This document shows, piece by piece, positions 33,955 through 46,629 of a DNA stretch of 64,000 bases. Position 1 is the first letter of the stretch. Every line of letters starts with the position of its first letter. This DNA is from Stropharia rugosoannulata. Lineage: Eukaryota > Basidiomycota > Agaricomycetes > Agaricales > Strophariaceae. A model generated the notes under the pieces. The model had not been told where the DNA came from. It saw only the letters and a list, made by a program, of their open reading frames with translations, and did not search any database. The position numbers and the translations under genes are program-made. The DNA lies in the NCBI GenBank assembly GCA_028532985.1, contig JANCIK010000002.1, positions 2,666,001-2,730,000 on the forward strand, written 5' to 3'.

Positions 33955-36900
33955 ATGCTTAAACGTCTCAAGCGGACATGGATTGAAGAAGGCGCTCCGT
34001 CAAAATCGCAAAGCCCTGTGCCTACATTCTCAGAAGCAACCCGGTCACCCACACCGTTACCTCACGACCTTTCAACACGGAATGAGGAAATGGAAGATTT
34101 GCCCGCTTCAGAAAAATGTGCCTCCTCTCCTACATCTTCATTCAAAAGGAGTCGCGACAACTTTGAAGCAGAGGCAACGGATGTTGCAGATTCTACGCGC
34201 CCTACCAAATTGCTTAAAACAGTTGATTTGGATCCCCTTCGGAATCACCTTCCAGAAGTCTTGGACTCTAGAGAAAGATTTGAGAGTCAAGTGCGCCTTA
34301 ATATATCAACACTGAAGCAGAGAATATTTGCCCAGGCTACCCAGGAGAATAGTAAACTTCATCTGCCTTTTATTATAGAGTCACCTGTTCATCGTTAATT
34401 TCAACAGCTATAGCTGATATTCCCGCTACAAAAGGTTCGCTATTTGGGTCAAATTCCGGGCCGCATCTCACATTTATCTCCGACCAGCGTCTATGATTTT
34501 GTTGGTTGAGCTATTGGCCTGGGCCATCGATATCGAAGCTCGACGACCGAAAAGTATCGCATCGCGTAGGAGGACAGCTGTGATTATTGTTGAGTCAGTG
34601 TTTCCATTTTTGCAGCTCTGAAAAGGAGTTAAATTCTGTCATAGTGATTCCTCCTCCATGGAGAAATATCTCAAGATAATAGAGAACGATTTACCAGAAG
34701 TAGCTATTGGAAAGTATACCGATGACGTGCACAGTCCTGAGCCTGAAACTTGGTCTAATTTCTTGAAAAAGGATGTAATTTTGGCTCCTTCCCATGTAGG
34801 TTTTACATTTTCCTATTCATCTGGTATTTAGTAACCATCCTTTAATAGCTACTTTTACAATCACTCCTCCGTGGGGCTTTAGCAATGACTCATATTCACT
34901 TCATGATCATTACAGATGCTCAGAATATAAGAAACCAAGATTCTCATTCTTCAATGCCTATCGTTCAGTTGATGAATGATTTTTATCGTGTCACCGATTC
35001 CCTTTCACGCCCTCGGGTTTTTGTTTTATTATCACCGTCCAGTGACCGTCGAACATTTTTCGACTCCAAAATGCTGAAATTAGAACAGGCACTCGATGCC
35101 AAAGTCTTTGGAGTTAGTCAGGATAAACGCGATGAAATTCTTGCACTACCCGATCGGCCAAGTGAAATTGTCATCTTATACGATATTTCCAGACGGTCCT
35201 CGGAAACACGCCTGTTAAAGCAGTTACATCTGCTCGATCCAGACGAAAAAGTTTTCCGTCGGTACTATCTCGCCTCTCGAATTGCTCACGAGGATGTAGG
35301 CTCCTGTGGATCTGACCTCGTATGGAGAAGGGGGTTGAAAGCAATCGAAGCAAATCTGGTCCCCAGCTACATGGACGTAGAAGAGGATGATCACGATATT
35401 CCTCCGATGGAAGTGTTGAAGGTCAAGATGTTTAATATCATCAAAAACTGGCCATTCACTATGCCGAACCTCGACGCATCATCCAAGGGATTCAATGTGT
35501 CTCACAAGTTTTTGCGATTAGTGCAAGTCCTCACTACATTCAAACCATTAGGAGAAGGGTTTAGAGGTATCATATTCGGTGTGCAGGCTTTTGCATAAAT
35601 TCTTATAAACTGCATACTTATCTTGAGTTTTAGTTCAGAGTGGGGCCATAGCCCAGGTACTTACAGATCTTCTGCGCACTTTAGATGATCGGCTAGGTTT
35701 CCTGCGTCCCCGGACTGTTACTCGTCATGGTACCGAGACAGAACCCCTCTACTATGTATGTCATGTTTGCTTTCTGTCTTTTATTTGTTAACTGTTTCAT
35801 AGCAAGGAGTGTTTCAGCGGTTTGCCACGGGCGTTGACAATCTTTTAATCGCTACGAAATCTATTGAAGATTTAGATATTCCAAAAGCTTCTGTTGTCAT
35901 TCGGTAACTCAAGGGTTTACATTATCTTATCTAATGCTTATTCGTCTTTCCGTTAATTAGATACGACCTTTTCGAAAGTCAAGTATCTCATGCCTACGCT
36001 CGTGCTCGAACGCGAGGAAGGGAAAGCCACCTCATACACATGGTTGAACGCGGTAGCGACATGGACAGGCGCATATTGTCTCGTATCACAAACCTCGATG
36101 CAAATATGTTGAAATGGACTGAAACATTATGCAATCACTATGAGAGTTCTGTCCCTCCTTCGAGCTTGAGAGAGACAATCAACCCATACCACTCTGACAG
36201 TGACGCTGAAGATGACGAGGAGCGGTCTGAAGTTTTTATTACAGACCCCACTACCAGCGGTCGCATATACGAGCAAGACGCAACGACGGTGGTCTATCGC
36301 TATGCCTCTATCGCCGCTTCCACCGTGGCTCATGTCCGAGAACATGAACGCCTATTTTATTTCAAGGACGTCCAGAAAGAGTTCGGTATTCCCCGGGCTC
36401 ATATATGCACCATCCATCTCCCCGGAACGCTCATTAATGGAATCAGTGGCGATGAATTGCCATCTAGGGCAGAAGCCAGACGATCTGCCTGCTTCAAGGC
36501 TTGCCAAACATTATATGCAGCTGGTGTTCTGGATTGCCGCATTGTACCTATACCAGATCGCTTACGCCCACGATATCCTTATGAACGTATGAAAATCACT
36601 AGCTTACCTCGGGAAGAGGTAAAAACGCAGGGGACCAGGCCATATGTTCGAAAGCAACCCAGCTTTTGGCAAAACAGTATTCGCAATGATTTGTCCGTTC
36701 TCTATCCCATGGTTATTTATGTTGCTAAGCCTATCGACGGCGCGGACGCATTTGGTCCTCTCGTTCTCTTAACGAAGGAGCCACTACCCGATTTACGATC
36801 ATTCAGGCTCTTTTTCTCAAGTGTTGCATTAAACGTCCAGTTTTGTAAAGCAGCACCCATGCGTTTTGATGACGAGCGCATTAAGGAAATTTACGGTTTT

Positions 36901-39879
36901 ACTCTACGTGTTCATCGATGTACTATGAACAAGGCCATCACCTGTGAACTGGAAAACATGGCTTACTTCGTTTTGCCTCTTCCATCCGATTGGCAACCGA
37001 ATTTTGACGTCGAGGTCGATCTTTCAGATATTGTTCCTTGGAATATTGTATCCGCCGCTTCTCAACACTGGGCTGTGCCAATCAGACGCAGTTCGCCTGA
37101 AGAGCTCGAGGCTGATATGCATGATGCGATTATTCAAGATCGTTGGATAGAGTTTACGAGGCGCTACAAAGTGGTCACAGTCCGCAGAGATCTCACTCCT
37201 TTGAGTAAACCTTCTGATAGTCCCGTCAGTCATTTTCGGGTGTCTTTCCATCATCATTCTAATGGTACATCTTTCTCCAGCGTGAAGCGAGCTTCGAAAG
37301 TTTATTCGGCTTTTGCAAATGTAAGCGGAGAGGTTTCGAGACATTGGAGGACTTCGCCCAACCCATAATTGAGGTATCGAAGTGTCATCCAACGATGAAT
37401 CTCCTGAACCCAACGTCTAAACCTCCCGTAAGTAATAAATTCCCCGCCAAATGTAGGTTTACTCTGCTATCATTTTTAGCGTATTATGATTGATCCTTAT
37501 TGCAAAGACTTGATTCCTGAGCTATGCGCTAAATTAACCATACCAGCCAGGTAAAATTATAATTGCACCTTATAGTAAATCTTTAAATCTTTCTATAGCA
37601 CTTTATGGACGGCCACGCTATTACCTTCAATTATGAGAAGATTGGACGACTTACTTCTTGTCAAAGAAATGAATGCGAAGCTATTTGATTACGCCGTTCG
37701 CGAAGATTTGTTACATGTCGCTATTTGCGCCCCCTCAGCAGGCTTTGAGTACGATTACGAGCGATTAGAATTGCTTGGTACGCCCTTTCTACCATGATGT
37801 GCATTATAGCTAACACGTCACAGGTGACGCCTTCTTAAAGTACTTAGCATCCATTTACGTCTTTGTTACCAATCCATCGTTGTCGGAGGGTGCTCTTCAT
37901 GTCGAGCGTCAAAAAATCATAAGCAACAAAGCACTCCTCATACATTCCGCCCACGTCGAATTGCCTTCTTATATCCAGTCCAAAGTTTTCGCGTACAAGA
38001 CCTGGAAACCGCTAAATTGTACTGTGCACAACCCCCCTAAAGTGACGAGGAATTCCGAACAGGTTTTTGAAACCGTCGAACGGCTTCCAGTCGAGGATGA
38101 TAACGATGCCCGAGAGACCAGTGGCATTTCGCAGCTACAAGAAGTAGATGATAATAGCGAACACGCTGATAACACAATTCCTATATCTTCCAACGATACT
38201 GCAATTGGATCCCCAATGCATATTTCTGATTCTCTTCCCATGGAACCTCACAATATTTCAACAGTTGAAACAGGAGAGATCGAGGACACACTCTCAGATC
38301 CAGGTGCCGAAGAGCAAGACGTGTCTATCAGCCGACATGCATCCGTGCCGGCAAGACCGGATAATTCTAGTGCCCATCTTGACCCACCCACAAGTCTACC
38401 TCGGACCCCCAAGAAGAAACAAAAGCCTCGTAATAAAAAGACAAAAGTTGAAGACCAGGGAACTCAATATCTAGGGGACAAAGTATGTTGTTTATTCATC
38501 TATGCCGGACTACTAAGTTAACCATTTTCATTCCGTTAGGCAATTGCGGATGTCGCAGAAGCAATCATTGGGGCCGCTTATATTACAGGCGGTCGCGAGA
38601 CTGCACTCCAAGTAACAAAGGCAATGACAATTCCTCTTTCCAATATCGATCGTTGGTCAGATTTTGGCCGCAAGGTTTTAACTCCTCCACCCAACAGCTC
38701 AGCTAAGCTAAAAGCAGGGTCCATAACAGCTATCGAAGAGATCATAGGTCATAGATTTAATCGACCCCATCTTCTGGGACAAGCCATGGCATGTTTTCCC
38801 CTTAAATCAGAGATCTGTCTAATTTTTTTCCCTTTCCAGACACACTCTTCCATCCAGGGCTATGAAGCTACTTCCTATGAACGGCTTGAATTTGTAGGAG
38901 ATGCAATTCTTGATTTCTGTGCGTCCTTACGCTTATACTCGAGCACTGACCCTGACAGAGCAAACAGTGGTCATTCGTCATATATTTGATCGCGATCAAC
39001 AATTATCTCCTGGTGCACTGACAATGTTGAAGGCATGTTTTTTGTCGTATGACTGCAAACTTCTTTTTACGAACGTGTTGACCTTGCTACACAGGGTGCA
39101 ATGGTATCAAACTCCGCACTCGCCGCTGTTTGCGTATGGTCGGGCCTGCATAACTACCTCCTGTTCGAATCTCCCTATCTGGAGAACAGTATTCGCGCCT
39201 ATGCCAATGAACTGGAAGCCGCGCAACAAGCAGAGTATACCCAAGCTAAAGCAGAGGGAAGACCGCCTGGTCAGTATTGGCTCGGAATTGAACCACCCAA
39301 GGTAGGGTCGCATTTATCTCGAACACTGTAAAGATTTAATAACCCGTGCTACTTAAGGCTCTTTCGGATGTGGTAGAATCCATAGCAGGGGCCATATACA
39401 TATCTGACAACTTCGATCCTATTGGAGCAGAAGCCCTTTTTGACAATGTCCTAAAACCCTTTTACGATAAGCACATCACACTGCAAACTCTATCGCACCA
39501 CCCCACAAAGATTCTTTTCGAACTTCTACAGGCCCAAGGATGTCAAAACTTTGAAGTATTAAAGGAAAGAGATGGGAATATACACCGCTGCCATGGTATG
39601 TGATTTTATTGACTCCATAATAACATAGCTTGACAAGAAACAGTCGTAGTTCACGACGTTATCTTGGCAAGTGGGGAAGACACTACCCCGACATTGGCGG
39701 GAAGAATGGCCTCATCTCTTGCATTAGATGCGTTAGAAGGGGATGCAGATTTCATGACTAGGACATGTGACTGTCGGACACATGTCCAACTTAAGAAAAC
39801 CCGGATGAAGAGCGAGTTCGAGAAAGCTCTTGAATTAGCGCTTGCCGGAGATAATAGCGAAGAACAAGGAGACGAATAA
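33955..39879 (+). CDS. Dicer-like ribonuclease with degenerate helicase
   Basis: RNA-silencing nuclease that cuts double-stranded RNA into small RNAs. The N-terminus (MLKRLKRTWIEEGAPSKSQS) leads into a helicase-like region whose ATP motifs are lost. My splicing removes introns 34352-34407, 34435-34487 and 34594-34644, joining TIADIPATKASMILLVELLA to RRRTAVIIVDDSSSMEKYLK; no GxGKT is present. The DExH position reads ITDAQN (34915-34926). The second helicase half survives in outline (GIIFVQSGAIAQVL). The Dicer dimerisation domain follows (RAEARRSACFKACQTLYAAG), then a platform/PAZ-like region. RNase IIIa has YERLELLGDAFLKYLAS and, after a long insert, GDKAIADVAEAIIGAAY. RNase IIIb has YERLEFVGDAILDF and LSDVVESIAGAIYI. 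Acidic catalytic residues are present in both. The C-terminus ends NSEEQGDE. About 14 exons and 1,500-1,600 residues. Confidence 0.88.
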
Positions 39880-40022
39880 AGTAATGAATTTTTTGAAGTT
39901 GAACGTGTCCTAAGCACGTTATGCACTTGTTGAATTAACACATATGGATTGATCGAAATATAACATCTAGTCGCTATTGTGCCGATTAGTCAGATCCGCC
40001 AGCTTTGCGCCTGGAATAGAAG

Positions 40023-40346
40023 TCAGCCTCGCCATAAAGAATACTGAGGTGGAGCATACAGTTGGTAAGCAGCAGCAATGAAAGGAATAGAGAAACCGAA
40101 AGCGAGATAGACTGCAACCTTTGCGCCCCAGACACCCTTGTTTTCGGGCCAAGCGAAAGGAAGGTGCTGCAGAAACAATTCGTCAGCTTACGAGTCCTTC
40201 AAGACTATACATGACTCTCGTAGTGGGTTACATACGTGATAATCGTCATGGCCAGCTGAGCGAGTTGTGCGGGACGCGTGGAATGCACGCGCGCGCACGA
40301 GGGTTTGCTGACGCAAGATTGGGCGGGTGAGAAGGGACATGGACAT
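40023..40346 (-). CDS. COX8: cytochrome c oxidase subunit, Cox8/VIIc type
   Basis: Small subunit of respiratory complex IV in the mitochondrial inner membrane. Two exons (40236-40346 and 40023-40166; 69-nt intron GTATGT to TGCAG) encode 84 residues. The presequence is basic and hydroxylated (MSMSLLTRPILRQQTLVRAR, then AFHASRT), typical of matrix import with cleavage near AFHAS. The mature part is DDYHHLPFAWPENKG followed by one membrane helix (VAVYLAFGFSIPFIAAAYQL) and a short tail (YAPPQYSLWRG). The LPF motif before the single helix and the GFxxPFxA pattern fit Cox8/VIIc. Either of two ATG codons (MSMS) could be used. Confidence 0.85.
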
Positions 40347-40975
40347 GGTTGAAGACGATAATGAGCCGTGTAATGTCGGATCGCCAGTTGGCGCCGTTTG
40401 TGACATATGCATATGTAACGCGTAACGACATTGCTTACTAATAGCATCAATGGTTTCTCGATTACCTTAACTTACTTTTTATGTAAGTACTACTTACTTC
40501 ACATTGGCACTTACGCCAACCTTTCCACAAAATTTCCTCCTTTTACGGATACACACACTGTCTGCTCTTTAGCGAATACATCTCATTTAACCCAACTTGC
40601 CTAACCCAACTTGCCTTAATCTGCTTTGCGCTTGTCATCCAGCTGGAGAATTGTAATCCAACTTAGTTTGATCCAAAGACTTCCCATTCACTACTCTTGC
40701 ACTACTCGTGCGGTATTCTATTATACGGCGGCTGCTTTAATTATTTTTATTTAATTGGTGGTGTAGCATGAATCCGACGTTTGCCTGTGGCTTGTCTGTG
40801 AAGTGTTGGTGAGGCTACAAGCCGGATGGCAGATGCACACGTTTGCCGCTCACCGCGTCGGTCACGCGAAACGGTGTGGGATGGAAATTGGTATCCAAAT
40901 CTGGTCCAAATGAAACTCCCACTGTCCCCACTATCGGCGCGATGTCTATATCATCCCTTTATCAGAACGCTCACA
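40347..40975. other. divergent intergenic region, COX8 and aldehyde dehydrogenase
   Basis: About 630 bp. It contains a 14-nt tandem repeat (AACCCAACTTGCCT twice, 40589-40616) and several TACTTAC-like motifs near 40475-40515. The open frame from 40826 is in frame with the dehydrogenase start at 40976 but has no supporting motif upstream. Confidence 0.5.
40589..40616 (+). repeat. 14-nt tandem repeat, two copies
   Basis: AACCCAACTTGCCT occurs twice back to back in the divergent promoter region. A degenerate third piece (CCAACTTAG) lies near 40658. Confidence 0.75.
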
Positions 40976-43875
40976 ATGTCGCTCAGTGCTACAATCCATC
41001 TCCCGAAGCTTGAAAAGACTGTAACAGTCCCAACTGGCCTGTTTATCAATAACGAATTTGTTCCGTCGATTGACTCCCAGGAAGTCATCCAGTTAGTTTT
41101 AGTTAACAAAAACAAACCTGCAAAGGAGCTGATAAGAGGCCGATAACGACGATAGTGCTTACAATCCGGCTACGGAGGAAATTATTGCCTCTGTTGTTGC
41201 AGGTAATAACCTTCTGAACATAAACTTCGTCAACTATAATAATCTGGCCGTTGGCCATACCAGGATCGGCAAAGGATATCGATGCTGCTGTGGCTGCTGC
41301 TAGAAATGCATTCAATACAACTTGGGGCAAAAACGTTACTGGCTGGGAACGGTCGAGGTTACTCAACAAGCTTGCGGACCTCATTGAGCGCGATGCTCAA
41401 GAACTCGCGGAACTGGAGACTCTAAACAATGGCAAGCCTGTTCGCATCGCAAGGTCAGTAATACATCTCTTAAAACACGTCTACTCTTAATATCAGCCTA
41501 TCTACAGGGACTTTGATATCGGGGATAGTGTGCAGTGCCTACGTTACTATGCAGGGTTTGCGGATAAGATAACCGGTCAGGTAAATGCGTTTTAAGTGAA
41601 TGTGCCGCATTAAGTTAATTTTGTCTTTCTGTGTCAGACCATCGAAGTCGACAATAAAGCAAAGCTCGCATTCACGCGACATGATCCTATTGGCGTGTGT
41701 GGTCAAATGTATGTCCTATGGAAGTCTGAAGCAGGTTTTCTCTTGATTTTGGCGTTAACTTCGTAGTATTCCGTGGAATTATCCTATAAATATGTGGTAA
41801 GTTAATCAACCTTCATAGGCAAAGCCACGTTAAAAAGAGCTGTACAGGTCCTGGAAAGTGGCTCCAGCTTTGGCCGTAGGCTGCACCGTTGTCATGAAGC
41901 CCTCGGAAATAACGCCTCTGACTGCGCTTGTACGTTCCTCTATGTATTATCCAACCTCAGATGTAAAATGCTCATATAAATCGGCCAAGAAATTGTCGGA
42001 GCTGATCAAGGAAGCAGGGTAAGCTCCTGCATCTTTCAGCAACTCGGTGATGAACGTAGTCGCAGATTCCCTCCAGGTGTTATTAATACAGTTCCTTCGC
42101 TCGGCCCTGTCGGAGGAGCAGCGTTGTCTTCGCACCTTGATGTTGACAAGGTTGCATTCACCGGCTCCACATTGACAGGGCGTAAAATTATGGAAGCAGC
42201 GGCCAAAAGTAATTTGAAGAAGGTAAGCTATTTTGTGTAACCCACTAGTTGAAACACTTACGATATTTTCCGCAGGTGTCCTTGGAATTAGGTGGAAAAT
42301 CGCCTCAGCTCATCTTCGAGTCGGCAGATCTAGATCAAGGTATGTTCTCTTCTGTTTGCTTATAACTCTCCCTCTATACCCACGGGGTTTTGTGCTTGTC
42401 TTGCTTTTCGTCATCTCCGTGTACTGTTTTGGATGTTGACACATGGGTATGCTCTGTCCCCTCTGGAATTGGCACTTCTTATTTGGGCGCTTAGGAAAGG
42501 GTCTTTGATGGAATTTATGACATCCGTCTTGCTGGCTTTGCCCTAATGCTCTGTTTATGTCTGGCAACCTACATATGCTGTTTCACGCCAGGCTGTTCAG
42601 GAGCCTTACTACGTCCTACTCCGACTGTTTCACTGGGTATTTTTCCAGTCATCCGAAGGATGGACATTTCTACTTCATTCTCGGAAGCCTTGCATTATTT
42701 GGGTTCGCTGTAAATGCGTTGCTTGGGTCAATCCGCTCTTTCAGTCTATTGTTTCCTTTTTTAGGTACTAAATTAACCCATCCTATTCAATAGCTGCCAA
42801 TTGGGTTGCACTCGGAATCTGTTACAATACAGGACAGGATTGCACAGCGGGATCGCGTGTTTACGTCCAGGATAGCATCTATGACAAGTTCTTGGAAATC
42901 CTCATTGGCAAAGTGAAAGCTCAAGTAATTGGCGATGGGTTTGACGAAAGCAGCGGAGGAGGTCCTGTGGTAAGTCCACGTCCTTTGTCATTGGTAGCTA
43001 ATCGCATACAAGCTGATACCCACTTTACTTAGGTCTCCAAAGGTCAATACGATAGAGTTTGGGGTTATATCGAGTCGGGAAAGGCAGAAGGTGCCAAGGT
43101 TGCCCTGGGTGGTGAGAAAAGAGAAGGTAAAGGATACTGGGTTGACCCTACCAGTAAGTTTAAATCACAAAAAATGCGGTGCAGTTCTGACGTTAACATT
43201 TCTTCCAGTTTTCGTTAATGTCACTCCTGAAATGAAGATTGTAAGGCAGTTTTCACTAGTTATTACTAGGGTATAGCCACTTACCTCGTCATTGCACTTC
43301 GTGTCAAAAGGTCAAAGAGGAGGTAAGTAGTTCAAGCTCAATGCACAGAAACGATATATCATTTTTCCTGCCCTTTTCAGATATTTGGTCCTGTATTGTC
43401 GATCGGCGTTTTCAAGACCGAAGATGAGGGAATTACTCTGGCCAATAATACATCTTACGGACTTGGTGCCGGTTTACACTCTAGTGCGTGTCTTACATAT
43501 CACTTTGACGGTAAAGTAGTTGATCGCCGTCACTTCGAAGACGACGCTAATCAGTGCATGCGCGTCTCGTCTGCACTGGAGGCTGGTACAGTAAGTATCG
43601 TCCTTAGTTCGAAATACGAACATGTTGCACAGTCAATAAATTATGGATGCCTAGGTCTGGGTGAATCAGTACAACCTCTTGAACAATAACGTTCCTTTCG
43701 GAGGCAAGAAACAATCAGGCATCGGTAAGTTCCTTATGTCAGACCTATCGTCTTGTGTACTTATCATCATCGATGTAAAATAGGTCGGGAACTAGGAAGC
43801 TATGCTCTTGATGAATATACGTCAGTGAAAGCAGTCCACTGGAACTTCGGTGAGAAGGTGGATTGGCCGCTTTAA
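40976..43875 (+). CDS. NAD(P)-dependent aldehyde dehydrogenase
   Basis: Oxidises aldehydes to acids. Starts [20 protein letters not shown], then [11 protein letters not shown]. Hallmarks in order: [89 protein letters not shown] (cofactor glycines), [13 protein letters not shown] (general base Glu) and [20 protein letters not shown] with the catalytic Cys. Then [14 protein letters not shown] and a C-terminus [20 protein letters not shown] ending [11 protein letters not shown]. No targeting peptide, so probably cytosolic. More than ten introns, most 50-70 nt; one, 42340-42793, is 454 nt. Confidence 0.93.
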
Positions 43876-45093
43876 CCGAGAGGGGAAACCAAGGAACTCG
43901 AACTCCGAGCGAGAACCGTCACACACCACTGTAAAACATCTTATGCTTACCAATTTGCCGACTTTGTATAACTTCAAGAACGTATGTAGTTTTGAGTACT
44001 ACATAGTACTGCGTTTCACTATGGCTAGATTCCAAGTGTAAGAACTTTTCCAAGTTTCCGGAAGTCAAGAAGAGTCAAGAGCCACTTTGAGTTGACAATC
44101 TATAGTAACCTATGGCGATCTCCACAGTAGTTTTCAAGTATGTGGTCACTGGCGCATCACTTTGATTGAGCTTACGAGTCGCTTTTTCCCGAGCAGGACT
44201 AAAGCGAGATACGACCCTTGTTGACGTAAATCATCTATTGAGTTCATTGTCCCTTTCGGAGCAAGCTAAAGTTGTACTCTGCCACGCGACTTCCACGAGG
44301 CAATACTCTCACACTTACAGTATAAATGTCAATCAACGTTTCCCATCAATCGTCGGCCAAAGTATCGTAGTCTCCATTAGGCAAGTTACCAGGATTTTTA
44401 GTCCTGACTGGGAACTGTGTACATGTGTAAGTGGACATCACAAGGCCTTTAAATCCGTTCGCCGAATGAGTCTAGGGTGATCGGAGATCACTTATATGAG
44501 ACTTCGCAGAGTATTTAGTACTATGACTGACATAACCTAATAAACATGCGTTTGGGTCTCCAATCGAGGTGTTTGGCTAGTATTAATTGGAAGCAGTTCG
44601 AGGTGGAGAGTATTATCTATCTGGCGCTGAGAATACGTAGAAATGCATACGCAGCTAGACTTAGCGCCGTTCGTGACCGTACAAAATCCAATGTAGCTTT
44701 AATCCGCTGAGTGCTGGCTGAGAGCATATACTTCGAACGTCAATGCAAAACCATTGGAGGTTCCCATACGGCAAGCGAGCAGAGTAGGGGTTGAGTTAAT
44801 TACAACGTCAATTACAACAAAGAGCTAGTGTAGTTAGATAAATAGAAGGTAGAAGCGCTGTGTTATTCGAAGAGAAAGAATCAGTGAAGAGGGGTATTAA
44901 ACGAGGCTACTCCTGCCCTGCCTACCCTTTGCAGGCCCTGCTTAACGCGTGGAAAATCGCATCACCTCCTCGACTCGATTTTCCCATCAATGGAGCCGTC
45001 TGTATTAGCGCTATCTAAATGCGTATGTTCAAATTTATTTGTCCTGAGAATTAGAAAAATCAGGATCAGGCACTGTGCTGTGCGATGGAAAAC
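43876..45093. other. noncoding region between convergent genes
   Basis: 1.2 kb between the 3' ends of the dehydrogenase and the Zn2Cys6 gene. An open frame at 44166-44480 has no motif and no plausible partner exon. I see nothing else that I can support. Confidence 0.5.
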
Positions 45094-45820
45094 CTACACG
45101 CTAGAAGCAACTAGATTGGAACCGCTGCGTCGATCGCCTGCATTCTCGTGAGTCCGTCGATTGTCCACCCATGCAGTAGTTTGTCCCTGCAAGTGCGCGG
45201 TTGGGTAACTGGACGAAGAATTACTAGGCACTACGTTGTCGGAGTAAGATCCCGGAGGGAAAGCGTCGTAGTAGTACGTGGGCTGATTTGTCCACGCAGT
45301 CGGACCCGGATAGGCTAGTTGCTGGTCAGGCTGGGCTCCGGGCGTAACATATGGAACGAAATTGTATGCCACGTAGGGCTGGCCAGGATACTGGCTGTAA
45401 CTGTGTTGAGGGGTACCAACAGCGCTACTTTCATCCAGTGATCCCCAATATGCGGCAGGCTGAGGGATTGCCGAAAATGGTTGATTCGCGTTCACCTGTT
45501 CTAATTCAGGCGTAACATGAAATGTCGGCGTTGCACTGCTTGTGGGCGATGCAATCGGAGTACTGTATGCATAATAACGGTGGTCTGATGACGCCCCGAC
45601 AGGACGATACTCGCAGAAAGTATTGTCGGTTACACAACGCTGGCAGCGTCCTGGATCATTGGCACTAGGACGGCACTGTGAAGAGATAACCATGACACGA
45701 CGAACCCGAATCTTTTGAAAGAGGTAAGGTTACCTGGACTTTGCGCTTTCTGCAAACCAAGCAAGCCATGGGAACGCGTCTGATCTCTCTCGGCGCTGCG
45801 TTTTGCATGGTAGAGTCCAT
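45094..45820 (-). CDS. Zn2Cys6 transcription factor, Tyr/Pro-rich C-terminus
   Basis: Fungal DNA-binding regulator. Two exons: the first ends at the start of an intron after VCRKRKVQ (near 45738) and the second runs to 45094. The start MDSTMQNAAPREIRRVPMAC leads into the zinc cluster C-x2-C-x6-C-x9-C-x2-C-x6-C, read as CLVCRKRKVQ then CRPSANDPGRCQRCVTDNTF then C. All six cysteines are present; the intron falls just before the third. The rest is low-complexity and rich in Tyr, Pro, Gln and Ser, which could serve in activation; no fungal-trans middle domain follows. About 220 residues, short for the class. Targets unknown. Confidence 0.85.
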
Positions 45821-46629
45821 AAGATAGTGGCGTCAAGGGATAGTCGACAAGTAGTTGATGTGCACAAAGGTGAATGTAGAAATGGACCAGTGATACATGC
45901 GGATACAGCAGGTACTCTTTTATAGACCCCACTTCACAGCCAGGTCGATGCATACAAAGAAATCTGTCCCGGAATGATTGCTTGAAAAGATGAATCGAGA
46001 TTTGTGTCAAGAATCGGTGTGACATAGTTATGTGAAGCTTGTCGCGATTAGTGTTGTTTAAGATTTCGTGGGTCTGTGTCCCAGGTCCCTTGACTATGTG
46101 GTGCAAGTAAGATGCCGAGAGTCAGAATCAGCCAATGTTCGTCTCAAACAGGCACGTTCCCTGATGTTATAAATGGCAAGTCTTGACCAAATGACTGTAT
46201 GCCCTGTAGTCTCTATGATGAGAACCTCGACTACTTCGGGGCCAGTAAAACTTTATTAAACGGCACTAAAGCATAGCTTGCGCACATTGTATCTTCGTCA
46301 TAGTCGTCCCGTGACGCACGGATTCAACGATATTAAGGCCAAAAACGGGAGCTTGTTCACTATACCTGACGTTGAACGATGTCCCCACTAGGGGATAAAT
46401 TATAAATTAAACAACTAGAAGTAGATACCGTGCTCACCTGTCTGCGCTTCTGGAAACATAAACCTGCTGCTGCTCTACTAGACCATGTGTAGGACTCGGG
46501 ACTAGTGTATCACCTCAATGCACGAAAGCTTCAAAGAGAGGTCATAACGCAGCGGTATTACAAAATGCATCATTCCATGTACAGACAAGAGAAAGGGTAC
46601 AAGAATCAAGACAACTCAGTTGATCGCAC
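45821..46629. other. intergenic upstream of the zinc cluster gene
   Basis: About 800 bp. An open minus-strand frame overlaps the first exon but continues upstream without motifs. It probably holds the promoter of the regulator and the PRE8 3' UTR. Confidence 0.5.

Noticed and set aside
37880..38521. Acidic frame as a separate gene
   Set aside because: It continues the Dicer RNase IIIa exon in frame and splices to the GDKAIADVAEA exon.
44166..44480. Open frame of 104 codons
   Set aside because: No motif, no partner exon, and it lies between two convergent genes.
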